Positions 1-13,712 of a stretch of 64,000 bases of DNA are shown here, piece after piece (the first letter of the stretch is position 1; the number at the start of each line of letters is the position of its first letter). The translations under genes were made by a program, and so were the position numbers. Origin of the DNA: Anaspis maculata (Eukaryota > Arthropoda > Insecta > Coleoptera > Scraptiidae). The DNA lies in assembly GCA_949128115.1 (NCBI GenBank), contig OX421966.1:1054001-1118000 (forward strand). Direction: 5' to 3'. The notes beneath the pieces were generated by a model. That model was not told where the DNA came from. It was given only the letters and a program-made list of their open reading frames with translations, and did not search any database.

Positions 1-219
1 TCTTGATGTTGGCAGCCTCTTGTTCCAAATGCAACATCTGACAAACGAACACAAATATAGAAGAAAAGACGCGATTGTTATCCAAAAAAAATCGGGTTTC
101 AACCCACGTGACTTCAGGCTTGAACCCACGTGACTTCAGGCTTCAACCCACGTGACTTTCAAAACGATCGGTTACCACTCTTGATGTTGGCAGCTACTTG
201 TTCCAAACGCAACATCTGA

Positions 220-347
220 CGAACGAACACAAATATAGAAAAAAAGACACAATTGTCATCCAAAAAGTTCAGGTTTGAACACGTGGGTTCAAACCTGAAC
301 TTTTTGGATGACAATTGTGTCTTTTTTTCTATATTTGTGTTCGTTCG
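220..347. repeat. perfect palindrome inside the satellite
   Basis: Positions 220-280 and 287-347 are exact reverse complements (61 bp each) around a 6-base spacer. The left arm is a normal piece of satellite core, from CGAACGAACAC through AGGTTTGAAC. The right arm is the same piece reversed, after which normal orientation resumes with ACTTCAGGCTTC. Such an arm can form a long hairpin or cruciform. It may be a real local inversion-duplication or a read or assembly foldback artefact. Confidence 0.9.
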
Positions 348-3300
348 ACTTCAGGCTTCAACCCACGTGACTTTCAAAACGATCGGTTACCACTCTTGAT
401 GTTGGCAGCTACTTGTTCCAAATGCAACATCTGACGAACGAACACAAATATAGAAAAAAAGACACAATTGTTATCCAAAAAGTTCAGGTTTGAACCCACG
501 TGACTCCAGGCTCCAACCCACGTGACTTCAGGCTTCAACCCACGTGACTTTCGAAACGATCGGTTACCACTCTTGATGTTGGCAGCTACCTGTTCCAAAT
601 GCAACATCTGACAAACGAACACAAATATAGAAGAAAAGACGCGATTGTTATCCAAAAAAAATCGGGTTTCAACCCACGTGACTTCAGGCTTGAACCCACG
701 TGACTTCAGTCTTCAACCCACGTGACTCCAGGCTCCAACCCATGTGCCTCCGGGCTTCAACCCATGTGACTTTTAAATCGATCGGTTACCACTCTTGATG
801 TTGGCAGCTACTTGTTCCAAATGCAACATCTGACAAACGAACACAAATATAGAAGAAAAGACGCAATTGTTATCCAAAAAAATCAGGTTTCAACCCACGT
901 GACTTCAGGCTTGAACCCACGTGACTTCAGTCTTCAACCCACGTGACTTCAGGCTTCAACCCACGTGCCTCCGGGCTTCAACCCATGTGACTTTTAAATC
1001 GATCGGTTACCACTCTTGATGTTGACAGCTACTTGTTTTAAATGTAACATCTGACGAACGAACACAAATATAGAAAAAAAGACACAATTGTTATCCAAAA
1101 AGTTCAGGTTTGAACCCACGTGCCTCCAGGCTCCAACCCACGTGACTTCGGTCTTCAACCCACGTGACTTCAGGCTCCAACCCACGTGACTTTGAAAACG
1201 TTCGGTCACCACTTTTGAAGTTGGCAGCTACTCTTTCCAAACGCAACATCTGACGAACGAACACAAATATTGAAAAAAGGACACAATTGTTATCCAAAAA
1301 GTTCAGGTTTGAACCCACGTGACTCCAGGCTCCAACTCACGTGACTTCAGGCTTCAACCCACAAGACTTTCAAAACGATCGGTTACCACTCTTGATGTTG
1401 GCAGCTACTTGTTCCTAACGCAACATCTGACAAACGAACACAAATATAGAAGAAAAGACGCAATTGTTATCCAAAAAAATCAGGTTTGAACCCACCTGAC
1501 TCCAGGCTCCAACCCACGTGACTTCAGGCTTCAACTCACGTGACTTTTAAAACGATCGGTTACCACTTTTGATGTTGGCAGCTACTCTATCCAAATGCAA
1601 CATCTGACGAACGAACACAAATATAGAAGAAAAGACGCAATTGTTATCCAAAAAAATCAGGCTTAAACCCACGTGACTTCAGGCTTGAACCCACGTGACT
1701 TCAGTCTTCAACCCACGTGACTTTTGAAACGATCGGTCACCACTTTTGAAGTTGGCAGCTACTCTTTCCAAACGCAACATCTGACGAACGAACACAAATA
1801 TAGAAAAAAAGACACAATTGTTATCCAAAAAGTTCAGGTTTGAACCCACGTGCCTCCAGGCTCTAACTCACGTGACTTCAGGCTTCAACCCACGTGACTT
1901 CAGTCTTTAACCCACGTGACTTCAGGCTTCAACCCACGTGACTTTGAAAACGATCGGTCACCACATTTGAAGTTGGCAGCTTCTCTTTCCAAACGCAACA
2001 TTTGACGAACGAACACAAATATAGGAAAAAAGACACAATTGTTATCCAAAAAGTTCAGGTTTGAACCCACGTGACTCCAGGCTCCAACCCACGTGACTTC
2101 AGGCTTCAACCCACGTGACTTTCAAAACGATCGGTTACCACTTTTGATGTTGGCAGCTACTTGTTCCAAACGCAACATCTGACGAACGAACACAAATATA
2201 GAAAAAAAGTCACAATTGTTATCCAAAAAGTTCAGGTTTGAACCCACGTGACTCCAGGCTCCAAACCTCGTGACTTCAGGCTTCAACCCACGTGACTTCT
2301 AAAACGATCGGTTACCACTTTTGATGTTGGCAGCTACTTGTTCCAAATGCAACATTTGACGAACGAACACAAATATAGAAAAAAAGACACAATTGTTATC
2401 CAAAAAGTTCAGGTTTGAACCCACGTGACTCCAGGCTCCAACCCACGTGCCTCCGGGCTTCAACCCATGTGACTTTTAAATTGATCGGTTACCACTCTTG
2501 ATGTTGGCTGCTACTTGTTCCAAATGCAACATCTGACAAACGAACACAAATATAGAAGAAAAGACGCAATTGTTATCCAAAAAAATCAGGTTTCAACCCA
2601 CGTGACTTCGGGCTTGAACCCACGTGACTTCAGTCTTCAACCCACGTGACTTCAGGCTTGAACCCACGTGACTCCAGGCTCCAACCCACGTGACTCCAGG
2701 CTCCAAACCCACGTGACTTTCGAAACGATCGGTTACCACTCTTGATGTTGGCAGCTACTTGTTCCAAATGCAACATCTGACGAACGAACACAAATATAGA
2801 AAAAAAGACACAATTGTTATCCAAAAAGTTCAGGTTTGAACCCACGTGCCTCCAGGCTCCAACTCACGTGACTTCAGGCTTCAACCCACGTGACTTTCGA
2901 AACGATCAGTTACCACTCTTGATGTTGGCAGCTACTTGTTCCTAATGCAACATCTGACAAACGAACACAAATATAGAAGAAAAGACGCAATTGTTATCCA
3001 AAAAAATCAGGTTTTAACCCACGTGACTTCAGGCTTGAGCCCACGTGACTTCGGTCTCTAACCCACGTGACTTCAGGCTCCAACCCACGTGACTTTGAAA
3101 ACGATCGGTCACCACTTTTGAAGTTGGCAGCTACTCTTTCCAAACGCAACATCTGACGAACGAACACAAATATAGAAAAAAGGACACAATTGTTATCCAA
3201 AAAGTTCAGGTTCGAACCCACGTGACTCCAGACTCCAACCCACGTGACTTCAGGCTCCAACCCACGTGACTTTCGAAACGATCGGTTACCACTCTTGATG

Positions 3301-6300
3301 TTGGCAGCTACTTGTTCCAAATGCAACATCTGACGAACGAACACAGATATAGAAAAAAAGACACAATTGTTATCCAAAAAGTTCAGGTTTGAACCCACGT
3401 GACTCCAGGCTCCAACTCACGTGACTTCAGGCTTCAACCCACGTGACTTCCAAAACGATCGGTTACCACTCTTGATGTTGGCAGCTACTTGTTCCGAACG
3501 CAACATCTGACGAACGAACACAAATATAGAAAAAAAGACACAATTGTCATCCAAAAAGTTCAGGTTTGAACCAACGTGACTCCAGGCTCCAACCCACGTG
3601 ACTTTCAAAACGATCGGTTACCACTCTTGATGTTGGCAGCTACTTGTTCCAAATGCAACATCTGACGAACGAACACAAATATAGAAAAAAAGACACAATT
3701 GTTATCCAAAAAGTTCAGGTTTGAACCCACGTGCCTCCAGGCTTCAACCCACGTGACTTCAGGCTTCAACCCACGTGACTTTTGAAACGACCGGTTACCA
3801 CTCTTGATGTTGGCAGCTACTTGTTCCTAATGCAACATCTGACAAACGAACACAAATATAGAAGAAAAGACGCAATTGTTATCCAAAAAAATCAGGTTTT
3901 AACCCACGTGACTTCAGGCTTGAACCCACGTGACTTCGGTCTCCAACCCACGTGACTTCAGGCTCCAACCCACGTGACTTTGAAAACGATCGGTCACCAC
4001 TTTTGAAGTTGGCAGCTACTCTTTCCAGACGCAACATCTGACGAACGAACACAAATATAGAAAAAAGGACACAATTGTTATCCAAAAAGTTCAGGTTCGA
4101 ACCCACGTGACTCCAAACTCCAACCCACGTGACTTCAGGCTCCAACCCACGTGACTTTCAAAACGATCGGTTACCACTCTTGATGTTGGCAGCTACTTGT
4201 CCCAAATGCAACATCTGACGAACGAACACAGATATAGAAAAAAAGACACAATTGTTATCCAAAAAGTTCAGGTTTGAACCCACGTGACTCCAGGCTCCAA
4301 CCCACGTGACTTTCAAAACGATCGGTTACCACTTTTGATGTTGGCAGCTACTTGTTCCAAATGCAACATCTGACAAACGAACACAAATATAAAAGAAAAG
4401 ACGCAATTGTTATCCAAAAAAATCAGGTTTCAACCCACGTGACTTCAGGCTTGAACCCACGTGACTTCAGTCTTTGACCCACGTGACCTCAGGCTTCAAC
4501 CCACGTGACTTTGAAAACGATCGGTCACCACATTTGAAGTTGGCAGCTTCTCTTTCCAAACGCAACATCTGACGATCGAACACAAATATAGAAAAAAAGA
4601 CACAATTGTTATCCAAAAAGTTCAGGTTTGAACCCACGTGACTCCAGGCTCCAACCCACGTGACTTCAGGCTTCAACCCACGTGACTTTCGAAACGATCG
4701 GTTACCACTCTTGATGTTGGCAGCTACTTGTTCCAAATGCAACATCTGACGAACGAACACAAATATAGAAAAAAAGACACAATTGTTATCCAAAAAGTTC
4801 AGGTTTGAACCCACGTGACTCCAGGCTCCAACCCACGTGACTTCAGGCTTCAACCCACGTGACTTTCGAAACGATCGGTTACCACTCTTGATGTTGGCAG
4901 CTACTTGTTCCAAATGCAACATCTGACAAACGAACACAAATATAGAAGAAAAGACGCAATTGTTATCCAAAAAAATCAGGTTCCAACCCACGTGACTTCA
5001 GGCTTGAACCCACGTGACTCCAGTCTTCAACCCACGTGACTTCAGGCTTCAACCCACGTGACTTTGAAAACGATCGGTCACCACATTTGAAATTGGCAGC
5101 TTCTCTTTCCAAACGCAACATCTGACGAACGAACACAAATATAGAAAAAAGACACAATTGTTATCCAAAAAGTTCAGGTTTGAACCCACGTGACTCCAGG
5201 CCCCAACCCACGTGCCTCCGGGCTTCAACCCATGTGACTTTTAAATCGATCGGTTACCACTCTTGATGTTTGCAGCTACTTGTTCCAAATGCAACATCTG
5301 ACAAACGAACACAAATATAGAAGAAAAGACGCAATTGTTATCCAAAAAAATCAGGTTTCAACCCACGTGACTTCAAGTTTGAGCCCACGTGACTCCAGGC
5401 TCCAACTCACGTGACTTCAGGCTTCAACCCACGTGACTTTCAAAACGATCGGTTACCACTCTTGATGTTGGCAGCTACTTGTTCCAAATGCATCATCTGA
5501 CAAACGAACACAAATATAGGAGAAAAGACGCAATTGTTATCCAAAAAAATCAGGTTTCAACCCACGTGACTTCAGGCTTAATCCCACGTGACTCCAGGCT
5601 CCAACCCACGTGACTTCAGGCTCCAAACCCACGTGACTTTCAAAACGATCGGTTACCACTCTTGATGTTGGCAGCTACTTGTTCCAAATGCAACATCTGA
5701 CGAACGAACACAAATATAGAAGAAAAGACGCAATTGTTATCCAAAAAAATCAGGTTTCAACCCACGTGACTTCAGGCTTCAACCCACATGACTTTCGAAA
5801 CGATCGGTTACCACTCTTGATGTTGGCAGCTACTTGTTCCAAATGCAACATCTGACAAACGAACACAAATATAGAAGAAAAGACGCAATTGTTATCCAAA
5901 AAGTTCAGGTTTGAACCCACGTGACTCCAGGCTCCAACCCACGTGCCTTCAAGCTTCAACCCACGTGACTTTCAAAACGATCGGTTACCACTCTTGATGT
6001 TGGCAGCTACTTGTTCCAAATGCAACATCTGACAAACGAACACAAATATAGAAGAAAAGACGCAATTGTTATCCAAAAAAATCAGGTTTCAACCCACGTG
6101 ACTCCAGGCTTGAATCCACGTGACTCCAGGCTCCAACCCACGTGACTTAAGGCTTCAACCCACGTGACTTTCGAAACGATCGGTTACCACTCTTGATGTT
6201 GGCAGCTACTTGTTCCAAATGCAACATCTGACAAACGAACACAAATATAGAAGAAAAGACGCAATTGTTATCCAAAAAAATCAGGTTTCAACCCACGTGA

Positions 6301-9300
6301 CTTCAGGCTTGAACCCACGTGACTTCAGTCTTCAACCCACGTGACTTCAGGCATCAACCCACGTGACTTTTGAAACGATCGGTCACCACTTTTGAAGTTG
6401 GCAGCTACTCTTTCCAAACGCAACATCTGACGAACGAACACAAATATAGAAAAAAAGACACAATTGTTATCCAAAAAGTTCAGGTTTGAACCCACGTGAC
6501 TCCAGGCTCCAACCCACGTGACTTCAGGCGTCAACCCACGTGACTTTCAAAACGATCGGTTACCACTTTTGATGTTGGCAGCTACTTGTTCCAAACGCAA
6601 CATCTGACGAACGAACACAAATATAGAAAAAAAGTCACAATTGTTATCCAAAAAGTTCAGGTTTGAACCCACGTGACTCCAGGCTCCAACCCACGTGTCT
6701 TCAGGCTTCAACCCACGTGACTTTCAAAACGATCGGTTACCACTCTTGATGTTGGCAGCTACTTGTTCCAAATGCAACATCTGACAAACGAACACAAATA
6801 TAGGAGAAAAGACGCAATTGTTATCCAAAAAAATCAGGTTTCAACCCACGTGACTTCAGGCTTGAACCCACGTGACTTCAGTCTTTGACCCACGTGACCT
6901 CAGGCTTCAACCCACGTGACTTCAGGCTTCAACTTACGTGACTCTTAAATCGATCGGTCACTACTTTTGGAGTTGGCAGCCACTTGTTCCAAACGCAACA
7001 TCTGACGCACGAACACAAATATAGTAAAAAAGACACAACTGTTATCCAAAAAGTTCAGGCTTCAACCCACGTGACTTCAAGCTTCAACCCACGTGACTTC
7101 AGGCTTCAACCCACGTGACTTTGAAGACGATCGGTCACCACTTTTGAAGTTGGCAGCTACTCTTTCCAAACGCAACATCTGACGAACGAACACAAATATA
7201 GAAGAAAAGACACAATTGTTATCAAAAAAATTCAGGTTTCAACCCACGTGACTTCAGGCTTCAACCCACGTGACTTCAGGCCTAAACCCACGTGACTTTG
7301 AAGACGATCGGTCACCACTTTTGAAGTTGGCAGCTACTCTTTCCGAACGCAACATCTGACGAACGAACACAAATATAGAAGAAAAGACACAACTGTTATC
7401 CAGAAAGTTCAGGCTTCAACTCACGTAACTTCAGGCTTCAACCCACGTGACTCCAGGCTTCAACCCACGTGACATTTGAAACGATCGGTCATCACTTTTG
7501 AAGTTGGCAGCCACTTGTTCCAAACGCAACATCTGACATCCGAACACATATATAGTAAGAAAGACACAACTGTTATCCAAAAAGTTCAGGCTCCAACCCA
7601 CGTGACTCCAGGCTTCAACCCACGTGACTTTTAAAACGATCGGTCACCACTTTTGATGTTGGCAGCTACTTGTTCCGAACGCAACATCTGACGAACGAAC
7701 ACAAATATAGAAGAAAAGACACAATTGTCTTCCAAAAAGTTCAGGTTTCAACCCACGTGACTTCTGGCTTTAACCCACGTGACTTCAGGCTTCAACCCAC
7801 GTGACTTTGAAAACGATCGGTCACCACTTTTGAAGTTGGCAGCTACTCTTTCCAAACGCAACATCTGACGAACGAACACAAATATAGAAAAAAAGACACA
7901 ATTGTTATTCAAAAAGTTCAGGTTTTAACCCACGTGACTTCAGGCTTCAGCCCACGTGACTTCAGGCTTCAACCCACGTGACTTCAGGCTCCAACCCACG
8001 TGACTCCAGGCTTCAACCCACGTGACTTTTAAAACGATCGGTCACCACTTTTGGAGTTGGCAGCTACTTGTTCCAAACGCAACATCTGACGAACGAACAC
8101 AAATATCAAAACAAAATGACGGAATTGTTATCCAAAAAGTTCAGGTTAGAACCCACGTGACTTCAGGCTCCAACCCACGTGACTTTGAAGACGATCGGTC
8201 CCCACTTTTGAAGTTGGCAGCTACTCTTTCCAAACGCAACATCTGACGAACGAACACAAATATAGAAGAAAAGACACAATTGTTATCAAAAAAATTCAGG
8301 TTTCAACCCACGTGACTTCAGGCTTCAACCCACGTGACTTCAGGCTTCAACTCACGTGACTTTTAAAGAGATCGGTCACCACTTTTGATGTTGGCAGCTA
8401 CTTGTTCAAAGCGCAACATCTGACGAACGAACACAAATATAGAAGGAAAGACACAATTGTTATCCAAAAAGTTCAGGTTTCAACCCACGTGACTTCAGGC
8501 TTCAACCCACGTGACTTCAGGCTTCAACCCACGTGACTTTGAAAACGATCGGTCACCACTTTTGAAGTTGGCAGCTACTCTTTCCAAACGCAACATCTGT
8601 CGAACGAACACAAATATAGTAAAAAAGACACAACTGTTATCCAAAAAGTTCAAGCTCCAACCCACGTGACTTCAAGCTTCAACCCACGTGACTTCAGGCT
8701 CCAACCCACGTGACTTTGAAGACGATCGGTCACCACTTTTGAAGTTGGCAGCTACTCTTTCCAAACGCAACATCTGACGAACGAACACAAATATAGAAGA
8801 AAAGACACAATTGTTATCAAAAAAATTCAGGTTTCAACCCACGTGACTTCAGGCTTCAACCCACGTGACTTCAGGCTTAAACCCACGTGACTTTGAAGAC
8901 GATCGGTCACCACTTTTGAAGTTGGCAGCTACTCTTTCCAAACGAAACATCTGACGAACGAACACAAATATAGAAGAAAAGACACATATGTTATCCAAAA
9001 AGTTCAGGTTTCAACCCACGTGACTTCAGGCTTCAACCCACGTGACTTCAGGCTTCAACCCACGTGACTTTTGAAACGATCGGTCACCACTTTTGGAGTT
9101 GGCAGCTACTTGTTCCAAACGCAACATCTGACGAACGAACACAAATATAGTAAAAAAGACACAACTGTTATCCAAAAAGTTCAGGCTTCAACCCACGTGA
9201 CTCCAGGCTTCAACCCACGTGACTTTTGAAACGATCGGTCACCACTTTTGATGTTGGCAGCTACGTGTTCCAAACGCAACATCTGACGAACGAACCCAAA

Positions 9301-10557
9301 TATAGAAGAAAAGACACAATTGTTATCAAAAAAATTCAGGTTTCAACCCACGTGACTTCAAGCTTCAACCCACGTGACTTCAGGCTTCAACCCACGTGAC
9401 TTTGAAGACGATCGGTCACCACTTTTAAAGTTGGCAGCTACTCTTTCCAAACGCAACATCTGACGAACGATCACAAATATAGAAGAAAAGACACAATTGT
9501 TATCAAAAAAATTCAGGTTTCAACCCACGTGACTTCAGGCTTCAACCCACGTGACTTCAGGCTTAAACCCACGTGACTTTGAAGACGATCGGTCACCACT
9601 TTTGAAGTTGGCAGCTACTCTTTCCAAACGCAACATCTGACGAACGAACACAAATATAGAAGAAAAGACACAATTGTTATCCAGAAAGTTCAGGCTTCAA
9701 CTCACGTAACTTCAGGCTCCAACCCACGTGACTCCAGGCTTCAACCCACGTGACATTTGAAACGATCGGTCATCACTTTTGAAGTTGGCAGCCACTTGTT
9801 CCAAACGCAACATCTGACATCCGAACACAAATATAGTAAGAAAGACACAACTGTTATCCAAAAAGTTCAGGCTCCAACCCACGTGACTCCAGGCTTCAAC
9901 CCACGTGACTTTTAAAACGATTGGTCACACCTTTTGATGTTGGCAGCTACTTGTTCCAAACGCAACATCTGACGAACGAACACAAATATAGAAGAAAAGA
10001 CACAATTGTTATTCAAAAAGTTCAGGTTTTAACCCACGTGACTTCAGGCTTCAGCCCACGTGACTTCAGGCTTCAACCCACGTGACTTCAGGCTTCAACC
10101 CACGTGACTTCAGGCTTCAACCCACGTGACTTTTAAAACGATCGGTCACCACTTTTGGAGTTGGCAGCTACTTGTTCCAAACGCAACATCTGACGAACGA
10201 ACACAAATATCAAAACAAAATGACGAAATTGTTATCCAAAAAGTTCAGGTTAGAACCCACGTGCTCCAGGCTCCAACCCACGTGATTTCAGGCTTCAACC
10301 CACGTGACTTTTAAAACGATCGGTCACCACTTTTGATGTTGGCAGCTACTTGTTCCAAACGCAACATCTGACGAACGAAAACAAATATAGAAGAAAAGAC
10401 ACAATTGTTATCCAAAAAATTCAGGTTTCAACCCACGTGACTTCAGGCTTCAACCCACGTGACTTCAGGCTCCAACCCACGTGACTTTGAAGACGATCGG
10501 TCACCACTTTTGAAGTTGGCAGCTACTCTTGCCAAACGCAACATCTGACGAACGAAC

Positions 10558-10987
10558 ACAAATATAGAAAATATCGATGATCTTCTGTCTATACACTACT
10601 TTATAAAAAATTGTTGTCTATTTTTCGACCAATATATATTTCGAGCTGATGGCGCTCATCTTCAGGGTTTTTTTGCTACAAATAAATATATGAATGGTAT
10701 GAATATACAGAAACCAAAATTCAAAATAACTCACTTTTTAGATTTTTGAAAAAAGTTTCATGTCAGGATGGAAAATAATTGTCAGTTTGAATTTTGGTAA
10801 TTGTTAACAATAATTGCTTAGATACTAAATAATGAATAAAGGTGTTCGGGTATATATATAATATATATTGGTCGAAAAATAGACAACGATTTTTCATAAA
10901 GTAGTGTATAGACAGAAGATCATCGATATTTACTTTAAACACACTACAGACATGGAAGAATTCCTGTGGAAAATTACAAATATAGAA
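10558..10987 (-). mobile_element. small inverted-ended insertion in the satellite, Penelope-like remnant
   Basis: Satellite sequence stops after 10569 and resumes at 10976. The 12-mer ACAAATATAGAA flanks both sides (10558-10569 and 10976-10987), consistent with a target site duplication. The insert has inverted ends of about 70 bp: 10569-10640 matches the reverse complement of about 10860-10931 with few mismatches. Just inside the left arm, on the minus strand, lies a hammerhead-like core: CUGAAGA (complement of 10659-10665), a GAGC/GCUC stem, then GAAA (complement of 10639-10642). No coding sequence is visible. Inverted ends, a target duplication of variable length and a ribozyme-like core together suggest a truncated Penelope-like element. 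A non-autonomous DNA transposon is the alternative. Confidence 0.55.
10627..10665 (-). ncRNA. hammerhead-ribozyme-like core
   Basis: On the minus strand the order is CUGAAGA, a bulged U, a 4-bp stem GAGC/GCUC closing a 7-base loop, GAAA, an AU-rich stretch, then GGUC. This is the order of the hammerhead catalytic core (CUGANGA, stem II, GAAA, stem III, UH). I cannot find a convincing stem I, so activity is doubtful. It sits in the insertion at 10.57 kb. Confidence 0.3.
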
Positions 10988-13493
10988 GAAAAGACACAAT
11001 TGTTATCAAGAAAATTCAGGTTTCAACCCACGTGACTTCAGGCTTTAACTCACGTGACTTTAGGCCTCAACCCACGTGACTTTGAAGACGATCGGTCACC
11101 ACTTTTGAAGTTGGCAGCTACTCTTTCCAAACGCAACATCTGACGAACGAACACAAATATAGAAGAAAAGACACATATGTTATCCAAAAAGTTCAGGTTT
11201 CAACCCACGTGACTTTAGGCTTTAACCCACGTGACTTTAGGCCTCAAACCACGTGGCTCCAGGCTTCAACCCACGTGACTTCAGGCTTCAACCCACGTGA
11301 CTTTTGAAACGATCGGTCACCACTTTTGGAGTTGGCAGCTACTTGTTCCAAACGCAACATCTGACGAACGAACACAAATATCAAAAAACTGAAGACACAA
11401 TTGTTATCCAGAAAGTTCAGGCTTCAACAACGTGACTTCAGGCTTCAACCCACGTGACTCCAGGCTTCAACCCACGTGACTTTTGAAACGATCGGTCATC
11501 ACTTTTGAAGTTGGCAGCCACTTGTTCCAAACGCAACATCTGACATACGAACACTATAGTAAGAAAGACACAACTGTTATCCAAAAAGTTCAGGCTCCAA
11601 CTCACGTGACTCCAGGCTCCAACCCACGTGACTTCAGGCTTCAACCCACGTGACTTTTAAAGAGATCGGTCACCACTTTTGATGTTGGCAGCTACTTGTT
11701 CAAAGCGCAACATCTGACGAACGAACACAAATATAGAAGAAAAGACACAATTGTTATCCAAAAAGTTCAGGTTTCAACCCACGTGACTCCAGGCTTTGAC
11801 CCACGTGACTTCAGGCTTTAACCCACGTGACTTTGAAAACGATCGGTCACCACTTTTGAAGTTGGCAGCTACTCTTTCCAAACGCAACATCTGTCGAACG
11901 AACACAAATATAGAAGAAAAGACACAATTGTTATTCAAAAAGTTCAGGTTTCAACCCACGTGACTTCAGGCTTCAGACCACGTGACTTCAGGCTTCAACC
12001 CACGTGACTTCAGGCTTCAACCCACGTGACTTCAGGCTTCAACCCACGTGACTTTTAAAACGATCGGTCATTACTTTTGGAGTTGGCAGCTACTTGTTCC
12101 AAACGCAACATCTGACGAACGAACACAGATATCAAAAAACTGAAGACACAATTGTTATCCAGAAAGTTCAGGCTTTAACCCACGTGACTTCAGTCTTCAA
12201 CCCACGTGACTTCTGAAACGATCGGTCATCACTTTTGAAGTTGGCAGCCACTTGGTCCAAACGCAACATCTGACGAACGAACACAAATATAGTAAAAAAG
12301 ACACAACTGTTTTCCAAAAAGTTCAGGCTTCAACCCACGTGACTCCAGGCTTCAACTCACGTGACTTTTAAAACGATCGGTCACCACTTTTGGAGTTGGC
12401 AGCTACATGTTCCAAACGCAACATCTGACGAACGAACACAAATATAGAAGAAAAGACACAAGTGTTATTCAAAAAGTTCAGATTTTAACCCACGTGACTT
12501 CAAGCTTCAGCCCACGTGACTTCAGGCTTCAACCCACGTGACTTCAGGCTTCAACCCACGTGACTTTTGAAACGATCGGTCACCACTTTTGGAGTTGGCA
12601 GCTACTTGTTCCAAACGCAACATCTGACGAACGAACACAAATATGAAAAAACTGAAGACACAATTGTTATCCAGAAAGTTCAGGCTTCAACCCACGTGAC
12701 TTCAGTCTTCAACCCACGTGACTTCTGAAACGATCGGTCATCACTTTTGAAGTTGGCAGCCACTTGTTCCAAACGCAACATCTGACGAACGAACACAAAT
12801 ATAGTAAAAAAGACACAAATGTTTTCCAAAAAGTTCAGGCTTCAACCCACGTGACTCCAGGCTTCAACTCACGTGACTTTCAAAACGATCGGTCACCACT
12901 TTTGGAGTTGGCAGCTACATGTTCCAAACGCAACATCTGACGAACGAACACAAATATAGAAGAAAAGACACAATTGTTATCCAAAAAATTCAGGTTTCAA
13001 CCCACGTGACTTCAGGCTTCAACCCACGTGACTACAGGCTTCAACTCACGTGACTTCAGGCTTCAACCCACGTGGATTTGAAAATTATCGGTCACCACTT
13101 TTGAAGTTGGCAGCTACTCTTTCCAAACGCAACATCTGACGAACGAACACAAATATAGAAAAAAAGACACAATTGTTATCCAAAAAGTTCTGGTTTAACC
13201 CACGTGACTCCAGGCTCCAACCCACGTGACTTCAGGCTTCAACCCACGTGACTTTCAAGACGATCGGTCACCATTTTTGATATTGGCAGCTACTTGTTCC
13301 AAACGCAACATCTGACGAACGAACACAAATATAGAAGAAGAGACACAATTGTTATCCAAAAAGTTCAGGGTTTAACCCACGTGACTTCAGGCTTCAACCC
13401 ACGTGACTTCAGGCTCCAACCCACGTGACTTCAGGCTTCAACCCACGTGACTATTAAAACGATCGGTCACCACTTTTTAAGTTGGCAGCTACT

Positions 13494-13712
13494 TGTTCCA
13501 AACAAAAGATCAGTCTGGGAATTCAACGAGGAAATGTAAGCTCAATTTTAGCTACACTTCCATCACAAAAATCATTCGATGAAGTTTTCTATATTTTACG
13601 CACTTAGACTATACACTATACTATACACCTCGCTCTACACTTGAGTATATATCTTTTATATTTTTATCTTTATATATTGTATTTATGATGTCTCATAATA
13701 AATGTCCCAAAC
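13494..13712 (+). mobile_element. 3' end of a retroelement inserted in the satellite
   Basis: About 199 bp of non-satellite DNA (13504-13702) interrupts a monomer. TGTTCCAAAC on the left (13494-13503) and TGTCCCAAAC on the right (13703-13712) look like a 10-bp target duplication with one mismatch. The insert opens in frame: from 13512 there are 31 codons without a stop, including QRGNVSSILATLPSQKSFDE, then TAG at 13605-13607. An AT-rich tail follows and ends exactly in AATAAA (13697-13702). A 5'-truncated coding end, a 3' tail and a target duplication fit a non-LTR retrotransposon copy. I do not recognise the protein family. Confidence 0.6.

Noticed and set aside
3205..3225. GGTTCGAACCC in the satellite, which looks like a tRNA B box
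   Set aside because: No matching A box lies at the right distance, no cloverleaf can be drawn, and most units have GGTTTGAACCC; it is simply part of the monomer.
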